Positions 33,469-44,477 of a stretch of 64,000 nt of DNA are shown piece after piece (positions within the stretch are counted from its first letter, which is position 1; every line of letters starts with the position of its first letter). The translations under genes were made by a program, and so were the position numbers. The notes under the pieces were generated by a model. That model saw nothing but the letters and a program-made list of their open reading frames with translations. It was not told the origin of the DNA and did no database searches. Origin of the DNA: Aquanectria penicillioides (Eukaryota; Ascomycota; Sordariomycetes; Hypocreales; Nectriaceae); the NCBI GenBank assembly GCA_003415625.1, contig PYIU01000003.1, forward strand, positions 4,836,001 to 4,900,000, read 5' to 3'.

Positions 33469-35213
33469 TCACTTTATACACTCTGGGGCTGAACCATAGC
33501 CGGCTGAGAGAGGGTTAGCGGTGTAGACGGCCTTGCGGGTTCTTGTTGTTGTTGGACTTACTGGGCTGTTCAGCATGTGCTGTCGCTTGTTGCGACTCTT
33601 CTTGATATGGCTCTTGAGAGCACTCGAATCTAGAGGTTTAGAAGCTCAAAGCTGCAGAGCAGCTCCGAGGATACGGACATGACGGCGCCCCAGTTATCAA
33701 ACTCACCACAGTACTGCGCTGGAGTTAGTAAAGTCTGTGATTTTTCCCGGGTTCGCGGCGTGGGTTGATTGTGGCAAACTTACGTTTGGAGCACTGAAGA
33801 CGGTCACCAAAACCCTATCGTTGAAGAACTCGTATCCATCCTCGACAACCATGTGCGCTCGGCAGATGAGATCGAAATCGTGGACAGCCAAAAAGTCGGT
33901 GATGACCCGCTTTCCAAAGCAGTAGCTCACTCCACGCTCATTGGCCTCCCAATCTTGCTCCATGTCTGCGGGGTCTGACCAAAGAAGATCGTTGAGCAGA
34001 CCGTAGTCGGGCACATCTGTTGGTCGGGCAATGTTTCGGATGTCGTCCATGTGGCTTAGGGCGGGGGAGAGTCCTCCATGGACGCAGAAAATCTTGCCGG
34101 CGACAATGGCGGCAATTGGTAACGTGTTGAAGCAATCGACAAATGTCTTCCAAATTTTGACGTTGCACCTCCGCTTGCATTCATCGTAGAACCCGTAGAC
34201 TCGAGTCACATTAGCGCACTCGTGGTTACCGCGGAGGAGGAAAAAGTTCTCGGGGAACTTGAGCTTGTAGCAGAGGAGTAGTAGAATGGTCTCCAGCGAC
34301 TGCTTTCCCCGATCAACGTAATCGCCCAGGAAAAGATAGTTGGCCATAGGCGGAAAGCCGCACATCTCAAACATTCGAATCAGATCCGTGTACTGTCCGT
34401 GAACGTCACCGACAATCTTGACTGGTGCATCCAACTCTAGCAGAGCAGGCTGAGACAGGAACACCTCTCTCGCACGCTGGCAGATGGCGACGATCTCGGC
34501 ATTCTTGAGACAAACACTCTTGGTCACCTTGCCCGCATAGCCTGCATCAAGAAGGCGCTTGATGAAGTCATCCAAATCAATATCCTTGATGTCAGCCATG
34601 GCAACATTGGAATTGGGATCAGTTTTGGAGTCGGCGGCGGCAGATTTTATGGGGTTCACGGTGTTCTCTCGCTTTACCAAGATGGATTGACCCGGGGCCT
34701 GCATGTGAGCAGTAACACCGGCGTTGGCAGATGGGGTTGGTCGGAGACGTGGTCGACCTCGCCCGAGGCCTGGGCAGCGCTCACATCATGGGCGCCACCC
34801 TTAGCTGAGCCTTGAACCGGAGATGGAGGAGGCTGGTCATCAAGGAGAGTCGTATCTGATGTAGAGAGGTCGGTAGAGTTGTGCCTGAGCGCCGGGAGGT
34901 CGCTTCGGCTCAGCCGGGATACGCTTGATCGGTTGCTCTTGCCAGATCGCACTGAGGCGGCGTCGTTTCTGGTGTTGTCGTTGGCGGTATCGCCGTTGGA
35001 TAGAATGGCAGAGTTTCTGGGGCTGTCCGTCTTGCCGCCTCCGGGGATTTTGGACCGCAACGAGCGGAACGATCGCGTGGAGTCCTTGGTATCGGATCTG
35101 CTGAAGGATGGGTATGACTGGAGAGGTGCATCAACGCCGGCGGAACCGGAGCCTTTGGAGCCGGAGCTCTTGGAACCAGAGCTGCCGCTCTCTCTGGAAT
35201 TCTGATTGCCCAT
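33469..35213 (-). CDS. ppz1: Ser/Thr protein phosphatase PPZ, apparent frameshift near the C-terminus
   Basis: Exons are 35213-34785, 34698-33784 and 33713 downward; introns 34699-34784 (GTGAGC...GCAG) and 33714-33783 (GTAAGT...GCAG) are both phase 0. The protein starts MGNQNSR, an N-myristoylation signal, followed by a Ser-rich regulatory arm of about 170 residues and then the PP1-type catalytic domain with GDVHGQ (about 240), GDYVDRG, RGNHE, HGGLSP and SAPN-YCGEFDN. PPZ phosphatases control monovalent cation homeostasis and cell-wall integrity. As written, the frame ends at 33630-33632 after [10 protein letters not shown], giving 475 residues. One base later in register, the sequence continues as a conserved-looking [16 protein letters not shown] and stays open to a stop at 33469-33471. 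A single missing base around 33633-33640 is therefore likely. Confidence 0.9.
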
Positions 35214-36910
35214 TGTGCCAGATCCCCGTGTCACTCAAGCGCGACGATTGTCTTAAATGTCGCGTGGTGGCGTGGGAGTCTTGAAGGGGGCTCACTGGCC
35301 GGCCTTTGCGTCAGAACCGTCCAGGATTCGTAGTCGATGGCGGATGGTAGAATAGGTGGGAGTTAGGGAGGATGAAATAATCGGCCGAGGACAGTGAAAA
35401 AGGAGCCGCGACGGCGGGCCTTTGGAGCGTCCGTTTTGTGTGGTTTTGGCTGGCGCCTCGGGTAGGTTGACGAGAAGTCGAGGTTGGGTGTCGGGGGGTG
35501 TGGTTTGCGGCGGTGATGACGTCGTGGGGGAGCTTCCTAACGCCGGGATGGAGCCGAGGACGAGGAAAAGCACGAACAGGCGACTGTCGGAGATAGCGCT
35601 TAGGAACGGAAACACCGATTTCGAATCTAGACAAGAGAGCCCATGTCAGCTTGACTCACATGTTGGATATTCTTTGGCGGTGACAGCAGATACAAGGCAA
35701 GTTGCGCGGCGCATTTGGAGGTGGAGCATACAGGGGAGAAAAACGAGACAGCTTCGACGACGGGAATAGAGGACAATTCCAGCTAGCGGGCAAGAGTCGC
35801 GGGTGTGTCGTAGAAGAAATAGGACGGGAAAAAAAAAAGTACCTGGGGGAGGGGAAGAGTCGGCAGGCGAGAAAAAAAAAGGTTGCCAAGAAGCCTTTGG
35901 GTGAGAGAGAAACGAGTGTCAAGGAAGATGAGTTGGGCGCTGGGTGGTTGCTGCTGAAGGCGGCGGTTTGCGCAGGGTTTGCTTGACCAGGGTGTAGAGG
36001 CTAGACTCTCGAGATGGGGATGAGAGGTGGGAGATGTCGGGGTGGATTCGTAGGCAGCCGAGACGTCGGTTCTAAGGAAAGGGAAAAAAAGCTATTCGTT
36101 GTCAAGGTTGCGAAATGGGATACAAGGTCGGCAAAAAAGAAAGAAAAAAAGGCGACAGCGTTGAGTAGGACGAGGCGAGGCAGAGTTGAATGAGGCTCGG
36201 CGGGCGGGGAGGAGGAGCAGGAGGTGGAGGAAGAGCAGAGGCGGACAAGAGAGACCGGATGTCGGTTGAAAATGATGGAGGCTAGGATGAGGAACGGAGC
36301 CGGAGACGGGAATTGACGAAGGTACAAGGTGAACTATGTAGGCGAATGTGTGAGAGGACAGTCGCACTGGTAGCTCCGTGGTGCCGGATAAGGTCGAAAG
36401 CGACGGAGCAGGCGTGGCGAGCGACTACGAATTAAGGTTCCACACCCCTCTTCACGGCTCTTGTTGGCCTCTGGATCGCTCGAGGACTAGGTTGTAGGAA
36501 ATGCGCAGTGATTGGGGGTGAGATGGCGGCGGGAGTGAGGGAAGGAAAAAGAAGAAGAAAAAGAAAAAAGAAAAAAGAAAAAGGAAACCGGTCAGTGGGC
36601 GGCGAAGTTCTCGGTATGGGCAGTCGACGGTTGTTTGCCTCGCCTCGAGAGGTTGTACTCGATTGGGGAACCGACAGACAGCGAGACGCAGGCGCCTGGG
36701 ATCTGCGACCATGTACCTATGGCGCCCAAGCGACGAACTGCGTTGCGCTGCGCTGCACGGTTGGGCTGGGAGTGGGATTTGACAGGGGTGCCAACCAAGG
36801 CAGGGGGACAAGGCGGAGCGGCTATTGGAGGGGGACGGGAGGAAAGGTGAGAGATGATGGCGGATGATAAGAAGGTAGGGTGAGCAAGTAGGTGCGTGGT
36901 GTGCGGTGCG

Positions 36911-36938
36911 GTGCGTGCGTGCGTGCGTGCGTGCGTGA
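36911..36938. repeat. (GCGT)n microsatellite
   Basis: Six to seven consecutive GCGT units in the gene-free region upstream of PPZ. Confidence 0.9.
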
Positions 36939-39106
36939 TGAAGGGATATTTCACGGGCGAGGACGAGCAGACGGAATGGCCATGTATCGTTGTGGGGAGG
37001 GGCGGGAAGAAGCAGGTTAAGTGACAGCATTTGCCTTCACCACGGCACCCGAATGTAGAAAGACGGCAAGCGGCAACAGGAAGCGAGGTTGGAGGCCGAG
37101 TCGATCCAGAAATCAACTCATCCGCGTGGTCGGGATGGCAGCTCAAGACCCCTAGGCGTAGTGGGCATGGGGCAACATTGGAACATGGGGACAAGAGAGG
37201 TCTGGATTTGACAATTGTGCCCACAAGGAAAGACAAGCCTCCCAAGCTAGACCCTCGCTCGAGACTGGGCTGTGGTCTACGGGCGGAAAAAAAAACCCAA
37301 CACACACCCGCGCCAAGCCTAGGCTTAAACCGTTTACTAACTGCCAATATCCTTGGGATTAGACATTATTAGACGCCTTCTGAGGGATCCTAGGACCGAA
37401 TGCCCAAGAGGACCCAGAGTTCTAATGCCCAACGACAACAGGGGTCCGGGGCGGGACGGACCCGGACCCAGACTGTTTTACATAGGTGCGCTTTTACAGA
37501 TGGAAGGAGAGAGAAGAACCCGAAAACCCCCCCACGAAGAAGAAAACAAAAGAGGAAGACTGAGCCGGAAGAAGCGAGCGTGAGCATCAACGTCGGGCTG
37601 GTAACTTAGCTTGGGTGCTGGGATGGAGTCCTGTCTCTGGTTCTGCGTCGACCCTCCACCGCTTTCCAATTGTGCAGGAGGAGCCCTGGCTGCACCACCT
37701 CGTTCTCGGCCCCTATTGGAGAATCGTCTCTACGTGTATGTACTCCGTGCCACTCAAGCAAACTGGGCACAAGCATCGTGGACGCCGCCAACTCAGCCAC
37801 TGAGCGTCGTTGCAGGTGCCTCAGCCTGCATGCAGCAGGATACCTACTGTACAGGACTCCTCACACACATGCCACAGGCCTGCCAGGGTCGGGGAGGCGA
37901 CATGGAAGCTAGATGGCACGTGCGAGAGAAGCTCGCCCCCGGACCTCAACTAGGCTCGGCCTGAGCGAGAGAACAGAGGGGGCGATTCTTCGATACCGTT
38001 CGACATATCATCTTCCCTCACGTTGTCACTGTTGCAAGCAGGCCAAGACCACAGGACCCGCCGGCCAAACACCTACCGGTAGGCCACATGCCCAATTTCC
38101 CCTCGTTTTCTTCCCCCATGATCGGTTCGGCAGCCGGAGCCTGCCAAGGGCATTGGGACGGAAAAGATGGAATGAACAAGCAATGCTACGGGAAATAACA
38201 TGATGAGCGACAGCTGGTGGTACACGCGGACAAGCTCCCGTGACCCAGCCCCGTGCCCGTGCTGCTTCACCGACGCCGACAACCCGCCGCCACTCATAAC
38301 CGCGACGGAGCATCAAAGGTCAGGCGTGGGGTCGGCGGAAACGGAGTTGCGCACGCCGTGGCACATACTGTACTGTACATACGTCAACCCACCAAAACCT
38401 GTGCGTTCCGTGCGCCGTGTTTGAGTGACCAGCGACGAGTGATTCAACCAGCCGGCGGGCTCGAAGTGAGGGCTTTTGCGACATTACCATGTCATCCCTT
38501 CCCGGAAAACCGGGCAGTTTAACGTACCTCTGCGGAACAGCGAACAACCAACAAAAAAGAACAAGAGAATATCACTCTTACGCAGTGTAGCTTCAAGACA
38601 GAATGGAATCGGTGCTGAAGATGCGGGAAATGGTCACTCCAACTCCAACGGCCTCCATACATGGCGGTGACTGCCGCCTTTCGCAGGAGAAAAGACCTCG
38701 CTTTACCTCTTTGCCTCCATTATGCGATTGCTGCATGCTGCATGTGGCATATTCTGCGACCCCAGCACACCCCCTCCGCCTCAGGGCGATGTATCTGTGA
38801 TTTTTCCCCCGTGATTGGTGCATGGATCTGTTGTCTCCAGGTTGTCTCTCCCCGTGTCTCCAGATGTGATGGGCGTGAAGTGAGATCTCTAGTGTGGGTT
38901 GGATATGTCAAATAACCGTGGAACATCTAGGAATTGATGGATTAGGAAGGCGGCCCAGATCATACTTGAAGGGTCCGAACTTGATTGTTAGTGCCTTCTT
39001 TTAAAGACCCCATACAAGTTAGACAATGTGGTAATGGATCCGAGCGAGCTGCTTGCTAATGGATAGTTCAAAGGCGGCAGCTGTTTAATTACCCTCTCCT
39101 CACTAG

Positions 39107-39140
39107 CCCCAGCCCCAGCCCCAACCCCAACCCCAACCCC
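39107..39140. repeat. CCCCAG/CCCCAA hexamer repeat
   Basis: Two CCCCAG units are followed by three or four CCCCAA units. The unit resembles but does not match the fungal telomere repeat CCCTAA. Confidence 0.85.
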
Positions 39141-42100
39141 TCACGGCAGTCAGGTGCACTATAGTTTAGCGCATAAGTGTATGTACACTGATCCAGAACA
39201 CTGATGCAGCGGGAGTTGTGTTGAGCGTCGGGGAAGGGCTGATTGAATGGTAGCGATCGAAGTGTCAAAGCATCAAGGGATGAAATGTGTCTGGGGACGG
39301 GCCGAAATTCCCGGGTCCCGGCGGGGGGTCATCGCAGATCGATGCCGCAAAAGGAACAGGAAGAGGCGATTCAAGAGCCAAAATAGTGCAATGTACAGCC
39401 ATCGGAAACTCTTCATACCTCGGGAATGTGTGACGGCGGCTACATTGCGGAGTAATAAACCCGCTGTGATTTCTCGAGACGGCGCTGGAATTGATAAATA
39501 GATGGAAAAGGTTCTGATCGCCAAACCAGCATCGTCTCCAGGACCACATTGCCTAGACTCAGGCCAAGGGTTCATCAAGTGCAAATAGGAAGCAAGCCAA
39601 CGCAAGACCGATCCATCAAATCACATACCTGCATAAGGGCAGCACATTGAAGGATATCTGGGGATTTGGTAGGTTGATGAAAATGGGGAATGCTGCAAGA
39701 GTCCACTTGACAAGTGAGCAGATTGATCGGCCTGGAGGCAGGCAATGCACTATAAGCTGTCTCCTCTCCCTTGCCTGTGAAGGTACATGTACGTAGCACG
39801 TAAAGTGCAAAGGTGGGAGGACGCGACAGACCAGCCCTGGCTCCTAGTTTCACCGTACGTCAGCACCGGCGACCTTATATCTTCAAGAGGTTCAATTGGC
39901 GCTTACGTACGCGCTACGGCTGAAATGGCGCTTCCAGGCGGAGGGGAGGGGAAAGCGTTTTGAAAAGAAAAGGGATTTCGGCCATCGTCAGTCGGAACGG
40001 AGCGGAGGCGGCTGCTGCATGGGCGGGCCGAGATAGAGGAGCCTTGGCTGCAAAGGCTCCGCAGCAGATCGGCTGGCACCGACGGAGCAGCCAGTAGAGA
40101 ACGAGACTTGGACTTGTTGTATTTTATCACAGTGGAAAAACTCAGCCGCCACCACGCGACGAGGACAGATGAGACGAGATAGAATAAGCGGCTAGCTTCG
40201 AAGGGACGAGACCCTGACATGCAATCTCCCTACTTATTCGTCTGCCCTATTCAGCACAGCGGGGGGCCGCTCGGGATGGGATCCTCCCTTCCGCCATGAC
40301 CAAGCTTTCGATTGTCCTCATTGGTATCCAAGCAAACAAGCTCGTCAACGATGCTGTGCATTGAAAGCCACAGTGGTGTGTGTTCGCGCTTGGAAGCTGG
40401 GCGGTGCAACAGCGCTCGGAACGGAATCACGTCGTGCCGCCTGTCCTGTGGCTGCACGGGGCGGGTTAGGGTATGTAGGAAGTCGGGCTGAGGCAGCATG
40501 GGCTTCTAAATTTAGGGTGAATCTGCCCGGACGGCGCGCGGGCGGCGGGACAAGCACATTAGTCAGGAAAAACGAGTGGTATGGGGGCGGGCTGTGTGAG
40601 TTCGTTTCCCACCCCAGGCTACTCAGCCCTTCGGGGAATGCGTCTCCCTTTCGCCCTCGCCGTATCGGATCAGAGTCCCATTTCAATGCCACCTGCCGTT
40701 GCCGATGGTCCATGCTCAACAGTTGTGCTCATTTGGAGGAGCGTTAGGGTCCATCTATCCATTCCAACACGTCACATCCTTCTTAACCCTCAGTCCGACT
40801 TACGTAGTCGGACTGAGCCTGTGACATCAGCAGACGGGGGCGAGTGATGAATGATGAACGATCTAGGAGGGGGCGCGGGGGCGCGGGGGACACATCGAGG
40901 TTTTCACACGCGCGTTCGGATACGCACATCAATGTCAATAATGGTTGGGTTGCCTCCTCTCACTGGAACTGTGCTCACGGCCATGAGTTGAGCATCTCGA
41001 CATTGTGCGCTGTTCGTCAATCATCGTATTGCTGTCTTTGCTCGGCCCTGGACCTGCATGTAAGCACCAATTTCTGATGACATTGACTGGGATCCATGAG
41101 ATTTTCTGTATTAGCGTAGGGCAAAAATTGATCAGCGCGAAAACTCGACTTTGGACACTTGAGGTGGAGCCCGCCATCTCCAGGACGGATCCCGGCCGGG
41201 CGTCGTCAGCCACGATCAGGGACTTGGGCATGGCATTGTTGCATGGAAAGCTTCAATCAGACGACAAAGGAGCTGAGGAAAGCGTGTTTTTTTGTCCTTT
41301 CGCCTTCTTGGGGGCCGAGGAGCTAAGGGAAAGATTACTCTCGCTAGGTTCCTGGTAATCAATCACCTTGTGGGCTTTGGAGCCAAATCCAATGGCCCTA
41401 GAATGGCGGATTTTCCTTCAGGTGAGGGTAAACAAGGTGAAACCGTCCAAAATTTTTTTCCAGCCCGTCAGCAACCAAACTCGCCTAGTGCCTAGAGGAG
41501 AATGCATGTGCATCCAGGTTTGCTGGATTACTTGCCATGCGAGTCTGACTGTGTGTGAAGACGATCCTTCAGGGCCCTACCTCAGCAATGGTCACATCGC
41601 TGCTGGGCCAATATCATGATCGTCATGTTGATGGTGGCCCCTCGCGGTGTTTGGTGCTGAAGGTCGCGAACTGACAAGATTGGAGAAAGGCTTGGTCCAG
41701 TGCTTGTGCCCTCGCAAGATCGATCGAGGCGGGGAACAGCTGGTCTAATTTTGTCGTCGTCCTTACCCGAAAAACAAAAAGAGACAATGAGAGAGCATGC
41801 ACCGGGCTTGGGCCTGGACCCTGAAATGTGAGAGTGGCTGAGTGGGTGGGCACCTGGGTTTCTTCAGATCAGGATACCGGCCAGTGGAAGACCAGATGGA
41901 AACGCAGTGGCCGGGCAGTGAAACCGTGGAATCACAGCTGAGCTTAGTGGGAAAACAAGGTGTGCTCAGCGACGGATAGTGTGAACAGTGCCGTGGATAG
42001 AGTGTGCTTGTCGCTGGAGACGTAAGCCCAAGTCTGGAAAAAGCTGCAAGCCCCCAACCCCCCTGCCGCCCCTGGAAGCGGCCAAGGCAGAAAAGGGCCT

Positions 42101-42453
42101 CTTGGTGCGCTTCCCAAGGCTTTGATAGAGGCCTTAGCTTAGCCGGTGGGCTCGCAGGCCTAGTCGCTCCACCAACAGCTGCAACTGCCACACACACATG
42201 CCCGCGACCGACAATCCACTCGGGGTTGCTGCGCCACGCCAAACTCCACGTCAACCTCGCCTGGTGTAGGCCGCAGTCGTGGGCGTACGGAGTAGGCGTG
42301 GCCCGGGTTGGCTTTGGTCTTGGCTTCGGGGTCTTGGCCATTGCTTTGGCTTTGGCACTGGCACTGGCTTTGGGTTGTCCTCCCAGCTGCTTACCCAGCC
42401 CGCCACCCGTCCTGTCCTTGTCCATGCATGAGGATCCCAGCCTGCAGCATTTT

Positions 42454-42460
42454 TATAAAT
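42454..42460 (+). promoter_or_regulatory. TATA-like box upstream of the SUR7-family gene
   Basis: TATAAAT lies about 345 bases before the ATG at 42801 and is followed by a strongly C/T-rich leader, the usual arrangement for a highly expressed fungal gene. Transcription start is not visible directly. Confidence 0.45.
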
Positions 42461-42749
42461 CATCCTTCCTCAGCCCGTTTCCCGTTTGCTGACATGCTCC
42501 TTCCTCCTCTCTGATCCTATCCATCCAGCCTTCTTTTTTTCCCCATCCCCCGTCTCTCTTCCCATCTCGCCTTCCTCGCGATCAAACTCACTCGCTAACC
42601 GGAGTCGCTTCCCCGATAAAACACGCACTCCTCACCCATCTCACCCAGCTTTACGTCATCCTCGATTAGCCGACCGACCGAGACGTAACCAATAAACGGA
42701 ACCACCACTGCCTCAAAGAACAAAAACCGCCAGACTTCGCCAACCAAAC

Positions 42750-42754
42750 TCCCT

Positions 42755-42785
<31 letters not shown>
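42750..42785. repeat. CT-rich tract in the 5' leader
   Basis: CCCT units running into about 25 bases of pure CT ends 15 bases before the start codon at 42801. Such pyrimidine tracts are frequent in leaders of strongly expressed fungal genes. Confidence 0.85.
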
Positions 42786-42800
42786 GCAGCAACTGCAAAA

Positions 42801-43790
42801 ATGGGTATCGGTCGATTCTTTTGCGTCGCGCTGCCGTTTGCGCTCACTGTCGGCTCCATCATCTTCCTCCTCGTCGGTGCTCTCGCCGGCGTCGCAGACA
42901 AGTCTCTCTACGTCTTCCGCGTCAATGTTGAGAACCTCAGCATCGACCCCGCCAATGTCACCAACCTCATCGACAACCTGAGCTCTCGAGGCCTCAACAT
43001 CCACACCCTTGACGATCGTGCTGATCTCAAGACCGACAACATCACCGCTTCCGACCTTGGTCTCGCCAAGTACTACGATGTTGGCCTCTGGGGTTACTGC
43101 TCCACTGACAGCAACAACAAGCGCAACTGCACCTCGGCCAAGTTCAACTGGGCTGCTAGCGCCCTGAACACCTCTTACATCGAGCACTTTGGCTCCGCTG
43201 CCGGTGTCGAGATTGAGTTCCCCAAGGAGATCAAGAATGCCCTCAAGGCTTTTATTCAGGTGACGAAGTGGACTGAGGTTGCCTACATCATCGCCTTTGT
43301 CGCCCTCGCTGTGGAGATTGTCCTCGGTATCTTCGCAAACTGCTCTCGCCTTGTGTCTTGCTGCACTTGGATCATTGCCGGTATTGCCTCTGTCTTGGTC
43401 TGCTGCGCTGCCGGTCTGTCTACCGCCATGGCTGCTGTTGTCGTCGGAGCCGTTGAGGGCACTGCCAAGTACTATGGTGTGAAAGGCAAGATTAACACCA
43501 CCTTCCTCTCCATTGTCTGGATCTCTGCCGCCTTTGCCATTGGTGCCAGTCTCTTCTGGGTCTTCACCATCTGCTGCTGCAAGCCTGAGCACCGCAGCAG
43601 CCGCAAGAACCGTCGCTCTGATGGCGAGAAGCTGATCCCCGGTGGCAGCGGCTACGCTCCTATCGGCAACGACCACGAGATGACCAGCGGAAACTACTAC
43701 AACCAGAACCAATCTCACTCCCAGTACGGTGCTCCCCGTGGTGCTCCCCGTTCTGACCTCGCCTACGAGCCCTACTCGCATCGTGCCTAA
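42801..43790 (+). CDS. SUR7/PalI-family plasma-membrane protein
   Basis: An intronless gene of 329 codons. TM1 is residues 8-30 (FCVALPFALTVGSIIFLLVG). A long extracellular loop of about 135 residues contains the family hallmark of an aromatic/Gly/Cys motif (GLWGYCS) with a second Cys (RNCTSAKF) and several N-glycosylation sequons. Three further TM segments follow (about 170-190, 195-225, 235-262), ending in Cys-rich FTICCC. The cytosolic tail is basic, then Gly/Tyr/Asn/Gln-rich. Family members localise to eisosome-associated membrane domains or act in cell-wall and pH sensing; SUR7/Fmp45-like is the better fit here, from the length and motif order. The TATA-like box and CT-rich leader suggest strong expression. 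Confidence 0.88.
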   Translation: MGIGRFFCVALPFALTVGSIIFLLVGALAGVADKSLYVFRVNVENLSIDPANVTNLIDNLSSRGLNIHTLDDRADLKTDNITASDLGLAKYYDVGLWGYCSTDSNNKRNCTSAKFNWAASALNTSYIEHFGSAAGVEIEFPKEIKNALKAFIQVTKWTEVAYIIAFVALAVEIVLGIFANCSRLVSCCTWIIAGIASVLVCCAAGLSTAMAAVVVGAVEGTAKYYGVKGKINTTFLSIVWISAAFAIGASLFWVFTICCCKPEHRSSRKNRRSDGEKLIPGGSGYAPIGNDHEMTSGNYYNQNQSHSQYGAPRGAPRSDLAYEPYSHRA

Positions 43791-44477
43791 GCACTCGATG
43801 CGTCAGAGCTCGGGCTCAAAACACGATACGACTAGTCGCTTTTAACAAACCTTTGACGATTTTGCATTGCCGGCGTTGGGATCTAATTGGATACGTGTGT
43901 GAAGGATGGCAACGGGGATGGATTTGCCAGAGTAAACATGATGGTCATGAAAGGACAACGCTTTTGTTTTTACCCAGCAAGCGGTAGACTTCGGATTTCG
44001 GATCCGAGTTGGATAAGGAAACGGGAAGATGCCAGGGAGCGGCATGATACCCAAGCTTTTAGGGAATTTTAAATGATTACATATATAACCTGTTCATTTC
44101 TCCCAATTGTTTCTTGTATGATATAAACCACCCACAATTACGAATTTGTTCTCTGAATTTGCTTCTCTCTATTGTGATTGCGCACTACTTTGGCTTGAAT
44201 CTGGGTGATCGGTCCACGACGGTCTGCCTGTGGTAGTTGAACCGGGGACCACCACGCCAGCCAGCGCAGTCGCTAAAATTTTCACTCCTGAACGGAACCC
44301 ACCCACACCCAGAGCCGTGTAAGCTCACGCCCAATTCTTCCCCTTCAAAACAAGTATGCGGCCGAGCAAGTCTTGCGAAGAATCAGGTTGAGCCATTTCC
44401 ACGCAACTCAACTAAATGAATTTTTGGCCCTCAGTTTTGCTCTGTCGTCATCCTGCCTGGTGCTCAATTTCGTTGTC
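43791..44477. other. Intergenic region
   Basis: Holds the 3' flank of the SUR7-family gene (an AT-rich part near 44070-44170) and the promoter of the WD-repeat gene. No other feature is supported. Confidence 0.5.

Larger units (their letters stand above)
35214..42800. other. Second long divergent gene-free region
   Basis: About 7.6 kb between the PPZ start (-) and the SUR7-family start (+). The PPZ-proximal 1.8 kb is rich in A/G on the plus strand (pyrimidine-rich on the PPZ strand), with many short A runs, as expected of a long leader and promoter. ORFs of 60-250 codons occur on both strands but are low-complexity or frame shadows of skewed sequence, and none has recognisable domains. Simple repeats and one TATA-like site are listed separately. 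Confidence 0.6.

Noticed and set aside
36592..37347. 251-codon minus-strand ORF in the PPZ upstream region
   Set aside because: Composition is Pro/Ser/His/Thr-rich from skewed repeats, including the GCGT microsatellite; no start context or splice support.
39107..39140. Possible interstitial telomere repeat
   Set aside because: Units are CCCCAG and CCCCAA, not the CCCTAA expected for filamentous fungi.
41763..42425. 220-codon minus-strand ORF
   Set aside because: Starts with repeated Lys/Ala/Pro from a GGCTTTGGC/GGCACT repeat and has no domain; it lies in the SUR7-family promoter.
42666..43781. 371-codon minus-strand ORF opposite the SUR7-family gene
   Set aside because: Antisense shadow; the sense strand has four clear membrane segments and the family motif.
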